The position numbers and the translations under genes are program-made. This document shows, piece after piece, positions 9,841-22,200 of a stretch of 64,000 bases of DNA. Position 1 is the first letter of the stretch. Each line of letters opens with the position of its first letter. A model generated the notes under the pieces. The model ran no database searches and was not told the origin of the DNA. It was given only the letters and a program-made list of their open reading frames with translations. The stretch is from positions 5,342,465 to 5,406,464 of the forward strand of contig CM057149.1 in assembly GCA_029964075.1 (NCBI GenBank), written 5' to 3'. The stretch is from Patiria pectinifera. Taxonomy: Eukaryota > Echinodermata > Asteroidea > Valvatida > Asterinidae.

Positions 9841-10483
9841 CAGGGTGGGCCCCAAAAAATGCAACCCTAAAACATTTGCCTTTTAATAAACGAAGGGATC
9901 GTTAAAGCTGAGAGCTTTTTCTTTCAAATACTGTAAAAAATTAATGTAAATAGCACTTGGGGTTGCTGAGAAAATGTCAATTTTGTAAAAGTAGTCATTT
10001 TTCATCCTGTACACAAACAATTACCACAGTAAGAGATTTTCACTGTATCTATTTCTGCATGTTCTAATCCTTACAAACAACACAGCACACATAATATGAC
10101 AAGATTGCAAATGAATTTGATGGAAATACGTTATATTTTCCATCTGAACAGGTATCTCAGCCTTTTTAGTCCTATAATAAACTTTTTCAGCATCAAAAAT
10201 ATGTCAGAATATTAAAGAAATTGCCCAAAATGAAGGATAATTGCACAGTAGGCTTACAGTAAAATGTTTCACTGTTTGAAGTTGTGTAATTACAGGATGA
10301 AAAATGACTACTTTTACATAATTGACATTTTCTCAGCAACCCAAAGTGTTATTTTCATGATTTTTTCAGTATTTGAAAGAAAAAGCTCTCAGCTCTAATC
10401 TGATACCTAAAACATAAAAATCCACCAATCCCTTTTTTTTTTAAAGGCAAATGTTTTAGGGTTGCATTTTTGGGGTCACCCTG
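9841..10483. mobile_element. mariner-type MITE with long inverted repeats, complete
   Basis: It begins CAGGGTGGGCCCCAAAAAAT and ends ATTTTTGGGGTCACCCTG with TA on both sides, the duplication typical of Tc1/mariner elements. Inverted similarity extends about 200 bases inward. It lies downstream of copy 1 and has a truncated ortholog downstream of copy 2 (27076-27280). Confidence 0.85.
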
Positions 10484-10519
10484 TATAATAAAGTAAATGG
10501 TGAGTTTGAAACTTTTATT

Positions 10520-11075
10520 TTCCAAATTTCTTTTTTACTCTTTTCAGTATTGTAATATACAACATTCCCGTTTGATGTAATTTTCAGGAATGGATGGATT
10601 TGGGAGTTAGTGATTTTATAGCAGATATTGTATAATTGTATTAACACGCCGACTTGTTAAAAGTTTTGTACTCATACATGTAGATGGTGGGAAACCCAAG
10701 AAAAATGTTGTGTTTATAGTCTGGTTCCCTGACCCTACTTTAGATGAAACAGAGCAATTTATAGTCGTCTGGGAATTGTCAAGTCAGGGAACAGACTAGC
10801 TGCATGGCTTGCACCTATTTGCAGACATGTTTACCGATTGCAAACAAAATGTGGACTAACTGAATTTGGTAGATTGGGGGCAGTATTTGAAAAAAAATGT
10901 TTTCCCAACGATGGTCGGCCGACCATTGTTGGAAATTGATAAAAAAATTATCTTTTCTTGAAAATGACATTTCACAGGAGGCTGGAGACTGTTATGCACT
11001 TACACTCACGTAAGGTATTTCATCATAATTTAGTAGTTTTGTTTGATGTTTGCTAATGTTGTATTTTACCTTTAA
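10520..11075. repeat. TTTAAA-ended repeat with inner fold-back, copy 1
   Basis: Similar to 27290-27860 and, more distantly, to 37962-38446 in SLC25A20 intron 6. It includes a fold-back of about 80 bases (10717-10799) with arms CTGGTTCCCTGAC and GTCAGGGAACAGAC, and a near-perfect palindrome CGATGGTCGGCCGACCATTG around 10910-10930. Confidence 0.65.
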
Positions 11076-12207
11076 ATTCAAATGGAAACTGACTAAGAAC
11101 ATCTAAAAGCAGAACACTGAACACTCAGTTTAAAATTTCAGGTTGTTTCCTCATATCTTGACTTTTGCATATGAAGCCAGCTAATAATACATGGCACAAA
11201 CATGGCGCAAAACAGGAAATGAACGTTAAAATGTTGTCAATTTCCTTGCCAGCAACATCTGTAATTTAGGGATCAATTTCCTTGATGAAATGACATTTGA
11301 CCTTTTTAGAAGTTTCTTCCTATTTTTTTTTACAGCAGCTGAATGTTAATGATTAACTTACACTGCACATGTCTGAAAGTGTATGTAGATAAATGAAAGG
11401 GGTTCATTTTTCCTTTCTCGTTAAAGTTTGTCATGAAATTAAGCATTGTTTGTATTTTCTAACATCTTATACATGCAGTTTAAAAAGTACTCAGATTGTT
11501 TATTTGTTTATATTTTTTTATTGTCTGTGATTTGTTTACTGTAAAATTAAAGAACCAACAAGAATTAGAATATATGAGCTTTAGAAGAGAATAATAATAA
11601 TAATAATAAAAAACAAAATATTTGAAAACCCGCCGGTATCAGCCTATAAAGGCGCTCATGGCGCTTGAGGAAAAGTCAAGTTAGGATTGTGTGTTGTGAG
11701 AGTAAGCTTGTGTGTACAGGTGAGATTTTATGTTTGTCTTAAATGTTGTGAGGGATGGAGATGATTTGATAGCCAGAGGGAGTTGGTTCCACACTCAGGC
11801 TGATGCTAGATTTCCTGCAAGTTGTATTCAAGCGTACTCACGCGCGCCTATGGAAATACACGTTGAACAGAAAGGGCCAATATCTCGGAAACCTGAATTT
11901 GCGTTTTCACGAAGAGCCACATATCTTTACTAATTAATTGTTACTAATTAACTGCTGTATTAAATCTTATTACCTGGTTCATGTAAAACTTCAGCTCTCG
12001 TAGAATCGTGTGATGGTTTCCTTGCTGCACAAAGTTGTTGCAAAGTAGTATTTCTTGAAGTTTTAAAAGATGAGAAACTTCTTTTGCGATTATCTCGAAA
12101 ACACTTTTCTTCAAAATCAACATAATATATATAGTAGGCCTATGTGGCTGTTCGTGAAAACGGTGACGCAATGGTCCCGACATCTGGGTTTCGTTTGTTT
12201 TACTCAC
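11076..12207. other. downstream flank of copy 1; duplication homology breaks near 11830
   Basis: Homology with the copy 2 flank (27860-28583) is continuous to about 11830, including an AAT microsatellite at 11590-11609 and a stretch with GGAGATGATTTGATAGCCAG. After 11830 the sequence differs until about 12208. The part near 12150-12205 (CAATGGTCCCGACATCTGGG ... ACTCACCCCGTA) is the end of a mariner-type MITE related to 31460-31959. No gene was seen. Confidence 0.5.
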
Positions 12208-12840
12208 CCCGTAGAACCCTGTCACTTCACATGGGGCTCAATATAGTGTTGCAGCGTGTACTGCAGAGTACTGGATGTGTAGGCAGATTTGGTAAAGTTG
12301 CTAGCGAACAATGCCAAGGTTTAGTGTTCAAATGACATTTATTTCAAACCAGCAAACCAGCTTGATATTCATGGGTAAAGTTTTAAATTATTCTACACAG
12401 ATGTTTATCAACAGCAATAATAAACCACTGTAGCGTGCACATCGAGTCTCCCAGACAATGTACTTTTTTACTCGTTGTCAGTCTCAAATATAATTTCCTG
12501 AACTCCTGATCCAATCTTACAAAGCCAATCTGATCAATTTTATGCATGTGAACTTACTTTTAATGGACTTCATACATTAATTGTAGATGTGCTGTATCGC
12601 CTATTTATGAGCAGTGTTGTGGTCCGGTCACATATAAATTAAAAGTCAATTAGACCTACGACATTTGACGTCACGCTTTGTCTACTGTACGCTTTCCTTT
12701 GGGAGCCAGGTAGGGACTAGTCTGAGTAGCACCCATTCAACGGAACCAAGTCCTGTATAACCTCTGTTATGTCTAGACATGCAGATATATGCAAGCCGTG
12801 TACGTGCCAGCCAATCAGAGTCGACTTTAATAAATCGTGA
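12208..12840. repeat. right end of the segmental duplication, copy 1
   Basis: Similar to 31963-32592, beginning at the shared CTTCACATGGGGCTCAATAT and running to the shared AGTCGACTTTA...AAATCGTGA, after which similarity stops. No gene was seen. Confidence 0.7.
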
Positions 12841-15702
12841 CGGCTGGGCTGGTACCCACCTAGTCTGGTTCCCCGACCTGACAATTTCCCCCGACGTCTA
12901 CACGTCTAAATTGTAGGTCAGGCAGCCTCCGTGGTTAAAAATAAACATGACGACATTGACGGCCCTTTTTCAAAGCTCGACTTCGTTTCCGAATTCGCTT
13001 TATCACATAAAGCTTTTAATGTTCCGATAATTTTTTTAAAAATAAATCACTTGCTTCATATATCATACAGTTATGATATACAGTTTAATACTTCTGTAAA
13101 AAACATTGACTAATTTTAAGCTGAAATCTTCAAAGTTGGACACCCAACCAGCACTGTTAGCAGGCGGAGCCGAATTGAGACCACGCCGCGTTTTGGAAAA
13201 TGCCGGTAACGGTCGTCAAATTCAAACTAGTGCATGACACAGAAAAAAGTTCGCCCCTCGTATACGATCCGAGTGGAAAATCGTCGTTGAATTTCAAGTT
13301 TTCTAAATAAAAGCAATGGATATTAATTATCAACTAGTTTTTAATAAGCAATTAGCAGTTAATAAAACCTATATTAATAAAACCTATATTATACTCGGAA
13401 ATACTCGGACACTATCCGATTGTCGACGAAATGAATTCGGTAAACTTCGGACAGTTTCGGAAAAAGGAGGAATTCCTCCCGTTTTAGTCACGTGATGTAA
13501 ATTGTAATACATTGTATTACCGGAGGCTACCCAACCTCGTCCCCAGTGCTTACTTTATTTCCAACACGGTTTCCAATAGTAAACCCTGGATAGGAAACTT
13601 TCTTCCTGTATCCTGATTGGATACCGCAATTGGCTAGTAATGGATTTGTATCGTGTACTTGGTGCTATTATTCACAACGTGCAGTACGTGTTTTCGCGCA
13701 TTCGTACACGCCTTCTCGAAAATACTAATTTCCTTTCCAATTTGCTCATATTAATATGAAATATGATACTGCATGTTTTCTCGATATAAGATCGTAACAG
13801 TTTGATTTCAAAAATCGTGTGTTCGTAACTCACGCCGTGCTCGCGCTGCTACGAATTGACTCTGTTTTTACCCCAGACACCGCATACAAAAACAAACGCT
13901 AATGTGTAACACACATCCAGGCACCAGACTGTTCCTTATTTGCATACGTGTCCAAAAATCTTGCGCATGCAAATGATCCAATACCAGGGTGAGAGAGCAG
14001 GTAGTGGTGGGCGCGTACTGCTCGACACCCTGGGGACGAGGTTGGAGGCTACCTGACCTAAGATTCATCAGGAATAGTCGGAATCTTTTGGTCTGGGAAC
14101 CAGACTAGTACCCACCTTCCAAATGGGGGCGCTCTTCACAACTGACCATTATTATGCATATTGCAAACTTTCGCTCGTACCCCCCGCCCTGCAAACAGGG
14201 CGCTGGGATATTCCGACGAGCTTCACAGAATCTTGTGAAGGAAGTGGCCTATGACCTATGTATAAAGCATCTGGCTGCAGCTGTTCAAGACCGCAGTTGG
14301 ACAATGTGCGCAAATGCTATCCGAAAACTTCCCATAGAAATGGGCGCATTCCATACCGGATGTGATTTCTGTTTCAATGCAGACCATGTGGACAAAATTT
14401 TGAGCATCGCATAATGCAATCCGACCGTTCGTGATTCGAAACGGAGCTGGAGCAAGTGACGGGAATTGTAAATTTACAACACAGACAAGTTTTACAGAAT
14501 TTCCTACATTATTACGCTTTTCAACGGGAAAAAAAACATCTCTAAACTGGAATAAAAGAGTAATAAATCAGTCTTAACGACCGTTTCAAACCTTGCAGAG
14601 TCATGACCTTGATGACGCGCAGGTCACTGGTCACGCAAAATCCAACCAATCAGAGCGTGAATTCATCAGAGTATCCCAGCGTCCTGTTTGCAGGGCGGGG
14701 GGTACGAGCGAAATTGCAAACTATATAACCATTTTCACGGCGGCGCATTGTAATCGTTTTGAGCGGGTTTTCTTTTTGGGGATTGATGTCAGAACTCTTT
14801 GACCATTTATTGAAAATTGTTGCTAGACACAAAATGTGAAAAAAATCCGCCAGGGAGGGCTAGGGCAGAGTGCCCCCTCTTATAGTTTTCTATCAAGCGT
14901 TTCTTTATATAAAGCCTTACTATAATTGGATAAACAACAAAAGACTGAATACCCAGTGGAGGTCCTAGCTTGTGGGGGTTTCTCTCGTTTGTCCGTGCCG
15001 GGGAGTGTCTCCCTGAAAAGTACAGTTTTGTAAGACAAAGGGAAATTGACAGTGTGTATCGTTGATTTATTGGAGTGCCATGATCACAGTTACGGTGCTC
15101 GCGGCTCATGTGTCATTGGTTGGAGCCTTGTCGGGAAACATGGTGCTTGTGTTCTTTGGCAAGATACTTTACAACAATTGCCTCTTTAAACCCAGGAGCC
15201 TAAATGGGTATACTTTCGAGGATAGAGATCTGAATGCACAGCTCTCTAGTTATAGCTGCTGCAGAAAGCTGGTCTCGCGGCCTGGCCTGACGAGTATATA
15301 GGGGTACATTATTGTGAAGCGCTTTCAGACCTTGGTCCCAACGCAGTATAAGCACTGCATTATTATATAGCAGCCTGCACATGTCATGTGATTTTTCCCA
15401 ACTGTAAAGTTTGAGTGTACGTCAGGTTCACTGCATCACAAAGTATAGTTATTTTTGTTTGACGTGTGCGGAACACAAAATGACAAAAGACAGGGAACAA
15501 GGGTTAGTGTAATATTATTAGCCACACTAGTATATGTTTCAGTGGAGCGTCGCCATTAACTGCTACGCAATACAAGGCGGAAACAAAATGTGTGCGTTTC
15601 ATTTGAGTCGGAAGTAGAGGTTCCGTCAGAACGTCACATTCACGTCCCCAAGGGGAAAATTAATTATATGCGAGCAGTACTGAACTTGTTGCGGTTGTTT
15701 AA
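12841..15702. other. intergenic region between the adaptor copies, upstream of copy 2 exon 1
   Basis: No coding exon was recognised. It holds short fold-back pieces of the CTGGTTCCC type (12860-12920, 14090-14110), a nested pair of elements (14125-14785) and the 5' flank of copy 2. GC content rises towards exon 1, which may mark a promoter, but no core motif was identified. Confidence 0.4.
14125..14785. mobile_element. short element interrupted by an inverted-repeat insertion
   Basis: The outer pieces (GGGGCGCTCTTCACAACTGA and CATTTTCACGGCGGCGCATT) are contiguous in a relative at 58565-58670 on the opposite strand. Here they are separated by an insert at about 14161-14720 whose ends are inverted repeats (TTTCGCTCGTACCCCCCGCC at the left, the complement near 14690-14712). 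Confidence 0.65.
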
Positions 15703-16219
15703 ATGAGCAGTGTTCCCCGACCCCCGGTCAGACGGACGAGATCTGACGTGAAGGAGTACCAACCACCGGGGCCGCGGACCATGGCCAACAATCAGCCGAG
15801 CGCGGGACCGAGCATGGGTCACGGTTTCTTGAGGAATTGGACTCCGCCTCCGGAGAACCATATGCCTCCAGGCTATTCCATTTATAACGAGAGGCGGGAA
15901 CAACCCGACCCAGAGCCCCCGGGTCCTCCCAAGCCTCCGGAGGAGTTCCCCGCCAAGCTGACTCTCAAGTTGGAGGCCGAGGATAGGGACACGGACCTGG
16001 CCCGGATCTGTAGCGATGCCCTGCACGAGCTGCCGCAGATGGTCAAGGTTGGGGAGAAGTTCTCGGTGAAAGGGAACGATCTGCAGTTGGAGAAGGGAGA
16101 ATCACTGTTGCTTCTGTTCGTAGCGGAGCTACCGCGGGTGCATGCCGTGGATACTTCGAATGGGAAAGAAGTATGGCTACCTGTGCACGCCGAACAGTTG
16201 TACGAGACACTTCCGATGG
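15703..16219 (+). CDS. adaptor copy 2, exon 1 (N-terminus, start of CABIT)
   Basis: It starts MSSVPRPPVRRTRSDVKEY directly after an in-frame TAA and ends GAT-splitting ATG G|GTAAGAA. The first 85 residues are rich in Pro, Glu and Arg. The second half (ARICSDALHELPQMVKVGEK ... ESLLLLFVAELPRVHAV) begins the CABIT fold. The GC-rich exon is unlike its AT-rich surroundings. Confidence 0.88.
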
Positions 16220-19200
16220 GTAAGAATTAATAATCATTATTAAGATTGCATTTTGCATTTTTGAGAATGTCCCAGGGTCAAAATGTCATGCTGTCTTATT
16301 TTCTTTGTATAAATTCTAGATTTGCTATTAAAAAAACCGCCAACAACCGCATGCCATCTGATGATGATGAATCGCATCGATTATTGTGTTGATATGAACA
16401 AGACGAGATATTTTTTGTTGTTTGTTTCTATGGTAAAAAAAAATTCGGAGCGGTTTTTGTAATACTGAAATGCATTTTCATACCTGTGATCGTTAATTTG
16501 ACAGAAAATGTGCTCAACTTTAAAATTTGATTCAAGCTTTCCACCGTAAAGTTATGCAGGCGATAAAGGCCTAATTACGCCTAACATTTTTTAAAAACTT
16601 TTGATAGGAATGAATTTTTAAGCACAAAGAGTCTAAAATCAGTGCAATGACATACGATTACATTATGCAGGGTTATGTTGAGACTTCATTAATTGTTTTT
16701 CACACTTTACCTGGTTTTAAAGGATACACTTTTTGAACTTCCGACTTCAATTTGGTTCGTTCCCCGCAATTTTCAAAATGTGTTCAACCGATCTGTTCAT
16801 ATAATTTTCATGCATAGGACTTAAATTCTTTTCTTTTTTTATTAATAAGATAGCGAGTGGACAAATATATTATAACCACTTTATTTTCTATTGGTGAAAC
16901 TGTCCACGTTGCCCGATCCCAAAATTGAATATACCACGGGGTATATGTCACTAACAAAATGCTGCTGCTGAGCGCTATTTCCATCCACTGTATAGCCCGA
17001 AAGCCTGACGAAACCTATAGAGCGGAGACAATGAGAAGAAATTACAGTTTTTAGAGGTGGGAGGAAAAGCCCAGAAGAATATTCAGGGAAAACCCACGGA
17101 ATCAGGTAGTGACTGAAAACCTAATCTACATATTGGCCCAGCAGGCGGGATTCGAAACCGGGTCACAACGGTGGAAGGCGGGGAAAGCGTACCGCTACGC
17201 CAACCTCAATCTCCAAATTGGAGCGCTACTTTTTGTGTTTCCATCAAACATTTCGAAACCTCTACTTCGCGGTGTTTTGCATTTCAGGTTTCCTTAACTC
17301 TATTTCTTGAAAGGGGGAATTCATGGTAAACCATTCAAGCAATAGTGTCAACATGGATTCGATTCTTTCCTTTTTTTTCTCTTGTGAACACCAAGGACAT
17401 GTGTGAATTTATGTGAACATACCGATCGTTTCAGCTTCAGTTTCTTACATTTCCGTTCAGCGCGGATTTTCTAGCCATATTATAATGCCGACATCAATTT
17501 ATTGAACTGATTTCTAGTTGCATTCATCATCAGCTGACTCTATAAATAACAAATCTTGTCAAGTTTTGCAATTTTCTTTCAATGATAAGTCCAATTCCAA
17601 TCTTTTTTGAGAGTGTAGCATTACTAGGAAACAATGCAGGGAATCCTACATGAATCGCCACCAATTTACAACGCTATAATTTGCTGGGGAGGGGGAACAA
17701 CTTAGTTTCCGAATGATGGAAACGAAAATCCATTGTCTTCTCAATTTCATTCAAATGAACAAAATCCATGGCGTTGGTTTTAATGGTAAACACATTCATA
17801 AGATAGTCACAGGGCAACATGCATTGTCTTCGAAGCGTGAAGCGCGTACTAGTGCTAATTCAGTGCACGTACAAAAACATACACAAAGAACGTTTGTAGT
17901 TTTCGTTATGGCATAAACAAACAAAACATATTCTACAACAAATAAGTTTGGGCTTTATAAACGGAAATACATAGCCGGTGCAAGACATTGGATTTCGCCA
18001 CCAAAACGGGTTTATTCACAAAGAAACATCGGTGTATATAATGTTCTGTGCGGACATAACATAGGAAACATACGAAAAAAACAAAAATATTTATGTTCAC
18101 AACCAAGGTGATTGTACCCAACGATCAATTCATAGCCCGTTCTCTGAAATTCTCTTAGGCCTACACGGAAATTAAAAGCAGTGAGGTTTTTGGTGTGTTT
18201 TTTTTGCTATCATGTTCCTGCTCATGCTAATGGTCTTGTGACAATTATGTAAACAAACAGTGCAGTCGAAGGCAATAAGAGCACTTTTCAACTACGAGCA
18301 GGAAATTATTGTTTTTTCGAAAACAATACTCAGTTCCATTGTTTAAGTTTTGTTACTTTGTTTAATACCGACGTAAAAACAATTTTAATACATACATGTA
18401 TTCAAGGGCGGATCCAGAACAAAAATTGGGGGGCGGGGGCAAACAAACTTTTGGTCCCCCAAAAAGTGGGTCCAAAATTTTTTTTTGATTCTAGATGCTC
18501 TGTGGTGCGATCTGAGGCAATTTCTGACCACTTTGACCAACTTTTTTTGTAGAAAAAGATGGTGGTGTACGCAGTGCCTGCCTTTATTACGACGTCACTT
18601 TAAAAAAAACGTTGGGTTCGTTTGGGGTTTTTTTCGTTGCCCCCCCCCCCCCCCGATCCGACCTTACATGTATTTATTATAGTTCATATAATACAAAATA
18701 TAATTATTTTTTTTGATAACGTTCTTGCACAACGCTTTGCTTGGTTTGTTGAGAGAGTATAAAATTGGCGATAAGAAGAGATTTTAGCATTCAGAAAATT
18801 TGTTTGCATAAAACACTTAGGAGGGGCAATGTGTATCATGCATGTATGAAATAAATCAACGTTTATATGAGCCAGTGTCTCGTCGGCTCAAGATAAAATT
18901 TCCGTCAGACATAAAATTCTCTCGGATGTCATTGCGTAAATCAGACGGATTGCATGTGTAAAACATATATCACTTCAACTTTCAGACTCTTCAAAATGTC
19001 CACTTTCCGGCAACTGATAACATGGGCTCACGCAGAAAGGACCTTGGGTAAAGGCGTGGGAACATACACAAAAGATGAAAACCTGTAACAAAAAAAAAAT
19101 CCCAGACTTTACGTGAACTTCAACAAATAACTACCATGAACATGCAGGAGGAAACCATTTCTCATTCAGAGAATGAAATGAGGCATTTACTGTACCCTAA

Positions 19201-22200
19201 CACGATTGCAGCAACAAGGGCGAAGTTCACAAAACAGAATTCGTAACAATAGTCGCCATACACGGATATTGGTTTAGGCCATAGGTATGAATACGAGCTG
19301 TCTACACGGAAGTACATTAAAAATAATCCCGCACGAGCAATACACGACGTCGTCGATAAATATAATATTGTATCATATTCGCATTTTGGAATGTTTTATA
19401 CTTTTGACAAGGTGTTATTTTCTGTTGAAAGAAAGAGACTATATGTCCAACATGCTCCTCATTGTTTCAAATTTTATCATTTCGCTGTGTTCGAAGATTG
19501 TAATTAAAGATGTATTTCCCGTGCTATTTCGACACCTCGAAAAAAAATTTTTTTTTTCAAATGCCATTTTCCTAGCAATATTAAAATGATAGCTTTTCAA
19601 CGAGACATTAAACAATTAAAACACTTAATCCGCCAACGTTTAAATTATTGAATTATTTTTTTGCAAAACTTTAATTATTGGAGACTCAACAATAATTCGT
19701 CCCTTGGAAGGGGGGTTCATATACAAATTGAAAATTCATTCAGAAGAAACTGTCAATTTCTTTTAAAGCACATCTGCAGTGTTATGAAGACTCGTTATGT
19801 TCATCTCAGTTGTTTAAAAATATAATACTTTCGCCTTCCACTTTTGTTATGAGTGACATTTTGTGTGAAACGGAACGTCATTCGTGTTATTATTGTTTAA
19901 TATTGATAGGGGTTTCAAGTTCTATTTGTCTCATGAGAAAGCAACACAAGGGAAGATGTTTATCTGTCCAAAGACTTAAGAGATATTTTCATGGCTCCAA
20001 TCCTTTCAAAGTATTAAAAGCGAAAGCTATCATTTAAAAAATAAATAAAAAATGACACATTTTTATCGTGCAGTTCCAATACGTTTTCATTTGAAAGTTC
20101 TGATAGTGTGACCACATACAACAGTTACTTTCGGTTGTCCCACAAAAAAATCGGGCATGTTTCCAGAAAAGTGGGGAGTATTCAAAATCGTGTCTAATGT
20201 ATGAGTAGAATAATTGGTCTTCCAAATGCTTTTTAGTTGATTTCATTAGGATATTTTGTTAAAAAGATACAGCATTCACAATACGGGACTTAAAAAAACA
20301 CTTGTGCCTCTTTTTTATTTATCAAGTTTACAGAGCGAAGCCGGTAGAATAAGTCACACGTTACCCATGAACAAAGGAAACAAACCCTTTGTGTGTTTCT
20401 GTAACTGTGCTTTCTCACTTTCAAGGAAAGTGGCCCGAGACGATTTTGCAACCGTTGAGTTCAATGAAGCATAGCGTTTGTTCCAATGCATCGATTTCAA
20501 TGAAATAAAGTGTGTGCGGTAGATTGGATATCTGGCTGAAAAGAGGTAATTTGAAAATATTCCAAAACCCACGTGCAGTATCCTTTATTGTTAGGTTTTT
20601 TTGTGGGACAACATGCATGCATGTCATAGGAATTCATCCATTTTAAAAGAAAATCAACTGAGTGCAAATAGAACAGGTTTTTTTCCATGAAGACATCAAA
20701 AATCATTTGAAAAGTAACTAGCAATCTTGCAAAATACATGCATCGTTTTACAAAGTTTACTTCGCTTGCAACACCAGATATAGGCTCATCTTGGATTCAC
20801 AATTGGGGACCAAGTTTACATCTTTATACTACTAGAACTACTTTTTTTCCTTTCTAGATCCTCGTCTGGATGACAAACTATACACGGGGGTCACTGCCAT
20901 GATGAACAGCAACCCCATGCCGACTGTTGTACGCGTACTGGAGGGCTATGGGTCTGATGACTACACAGAATGCGTGGATCAAGAGGACGTCATACGCATC
21001 AGCCACATCGAGGAGAAAGTTCGAAGATACAGCAAAGAAAGAGTGCGTGTCGTTATGTCTGAGTTTGGTTAAAGGTTGGGGTAACGGAGAGAGGGGCAGA
21101 GATTATTCAGAACAGGGAGGGAATCATGGGTGGAGTACTGGAGTTACTAGTTGGGGTTGAGTTGGGATAAAGGTAGTATCGGGGATGATCTGAGATCAGC
21201 TTTGAATAATAATTGTGAGGTCTTGGGTGGTGGATCGGTGCCATGACTGGGGTTGGCACAGAGGTTTCGGTGGGGTAATTATAAGGGTATCGGCGATACA
21301 GTATGATGAATGGGCTTCCGTGGCTGGGGTAGGGTTATCTTGCTAGGGGATGGGTAGGATTGTTTTGGATAGCTGATGATGGGTAGGGTACAGGAGCTGG
21401 GGTGGAGTTTACATCCCTGGATATAGTGGTATAGGATTATCAGCAATGGGACCTGAGTAGGGTTATCATGGATAATTTATGGCAGGTACAGTCTGTTATC
21501 AGGGGAAAGCGGATACAGTCTAGGCTGGGTTATCAGGTACAGGGGTTTGTCAAGATGAATTAAGATGGGATAGGGCCAGAGCTGGGTTGCAGGTTGGTTG
21601 GGATAAGGCCGGATTGGGAACAGGGGCTGGTTGAGGAATATTAGGCATAGGGGCTGGGTAGCCCTAGGGTATGTTTTTAAAATGTAGGTCTGGTAAAGGT
21701 TGTAAGATTAAACAAACCGTTTAAAATAGCAAAGACCATAAAAACCAAATGTAAGTCTTGTATTCATTCTCTTGATTTCCCCGTAGATTCTGATTGCGCA
21801 AAATCAGATAGGTCACCGACTTGAGCTCCACAAAGACATGGATTGTGCCCACTTCACCACCATGATGTCCGCACTGTTTCTGCACATGTCCGAACTCACT
21901 GGTCTGCCTTTCCCACAGGTGAAAAATAAAGAGAATGAATTACTATCAGAGAGATCTTCGTACCATTAGTATTAATTAATACAGTCTGTCTAAAAAAAAA
22001 AATGCAAACAAAATATAACAGAATGCCAGACGTAGAATGCTTTAAAAGATCCACCTTTCCACTTTAATATGAGACATCAAACGTTCAAATCTGATGATTT
22101 TTGATCGAATTATGTGTCATTTCCCAAGAGAGGTCAAATTGACCATGGGACCAAGTTTTTCAATGTAGTGATAATCGATTTTGTTTGGATGTGCAAGTGT

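Noticed and set aside
15664..16258. Minus-strand open frames opposite adaptor exon 1
   Set aside because: Shadows of the GC-rich exon 1; the sense frame has the CABIT similarity and the splice donor.
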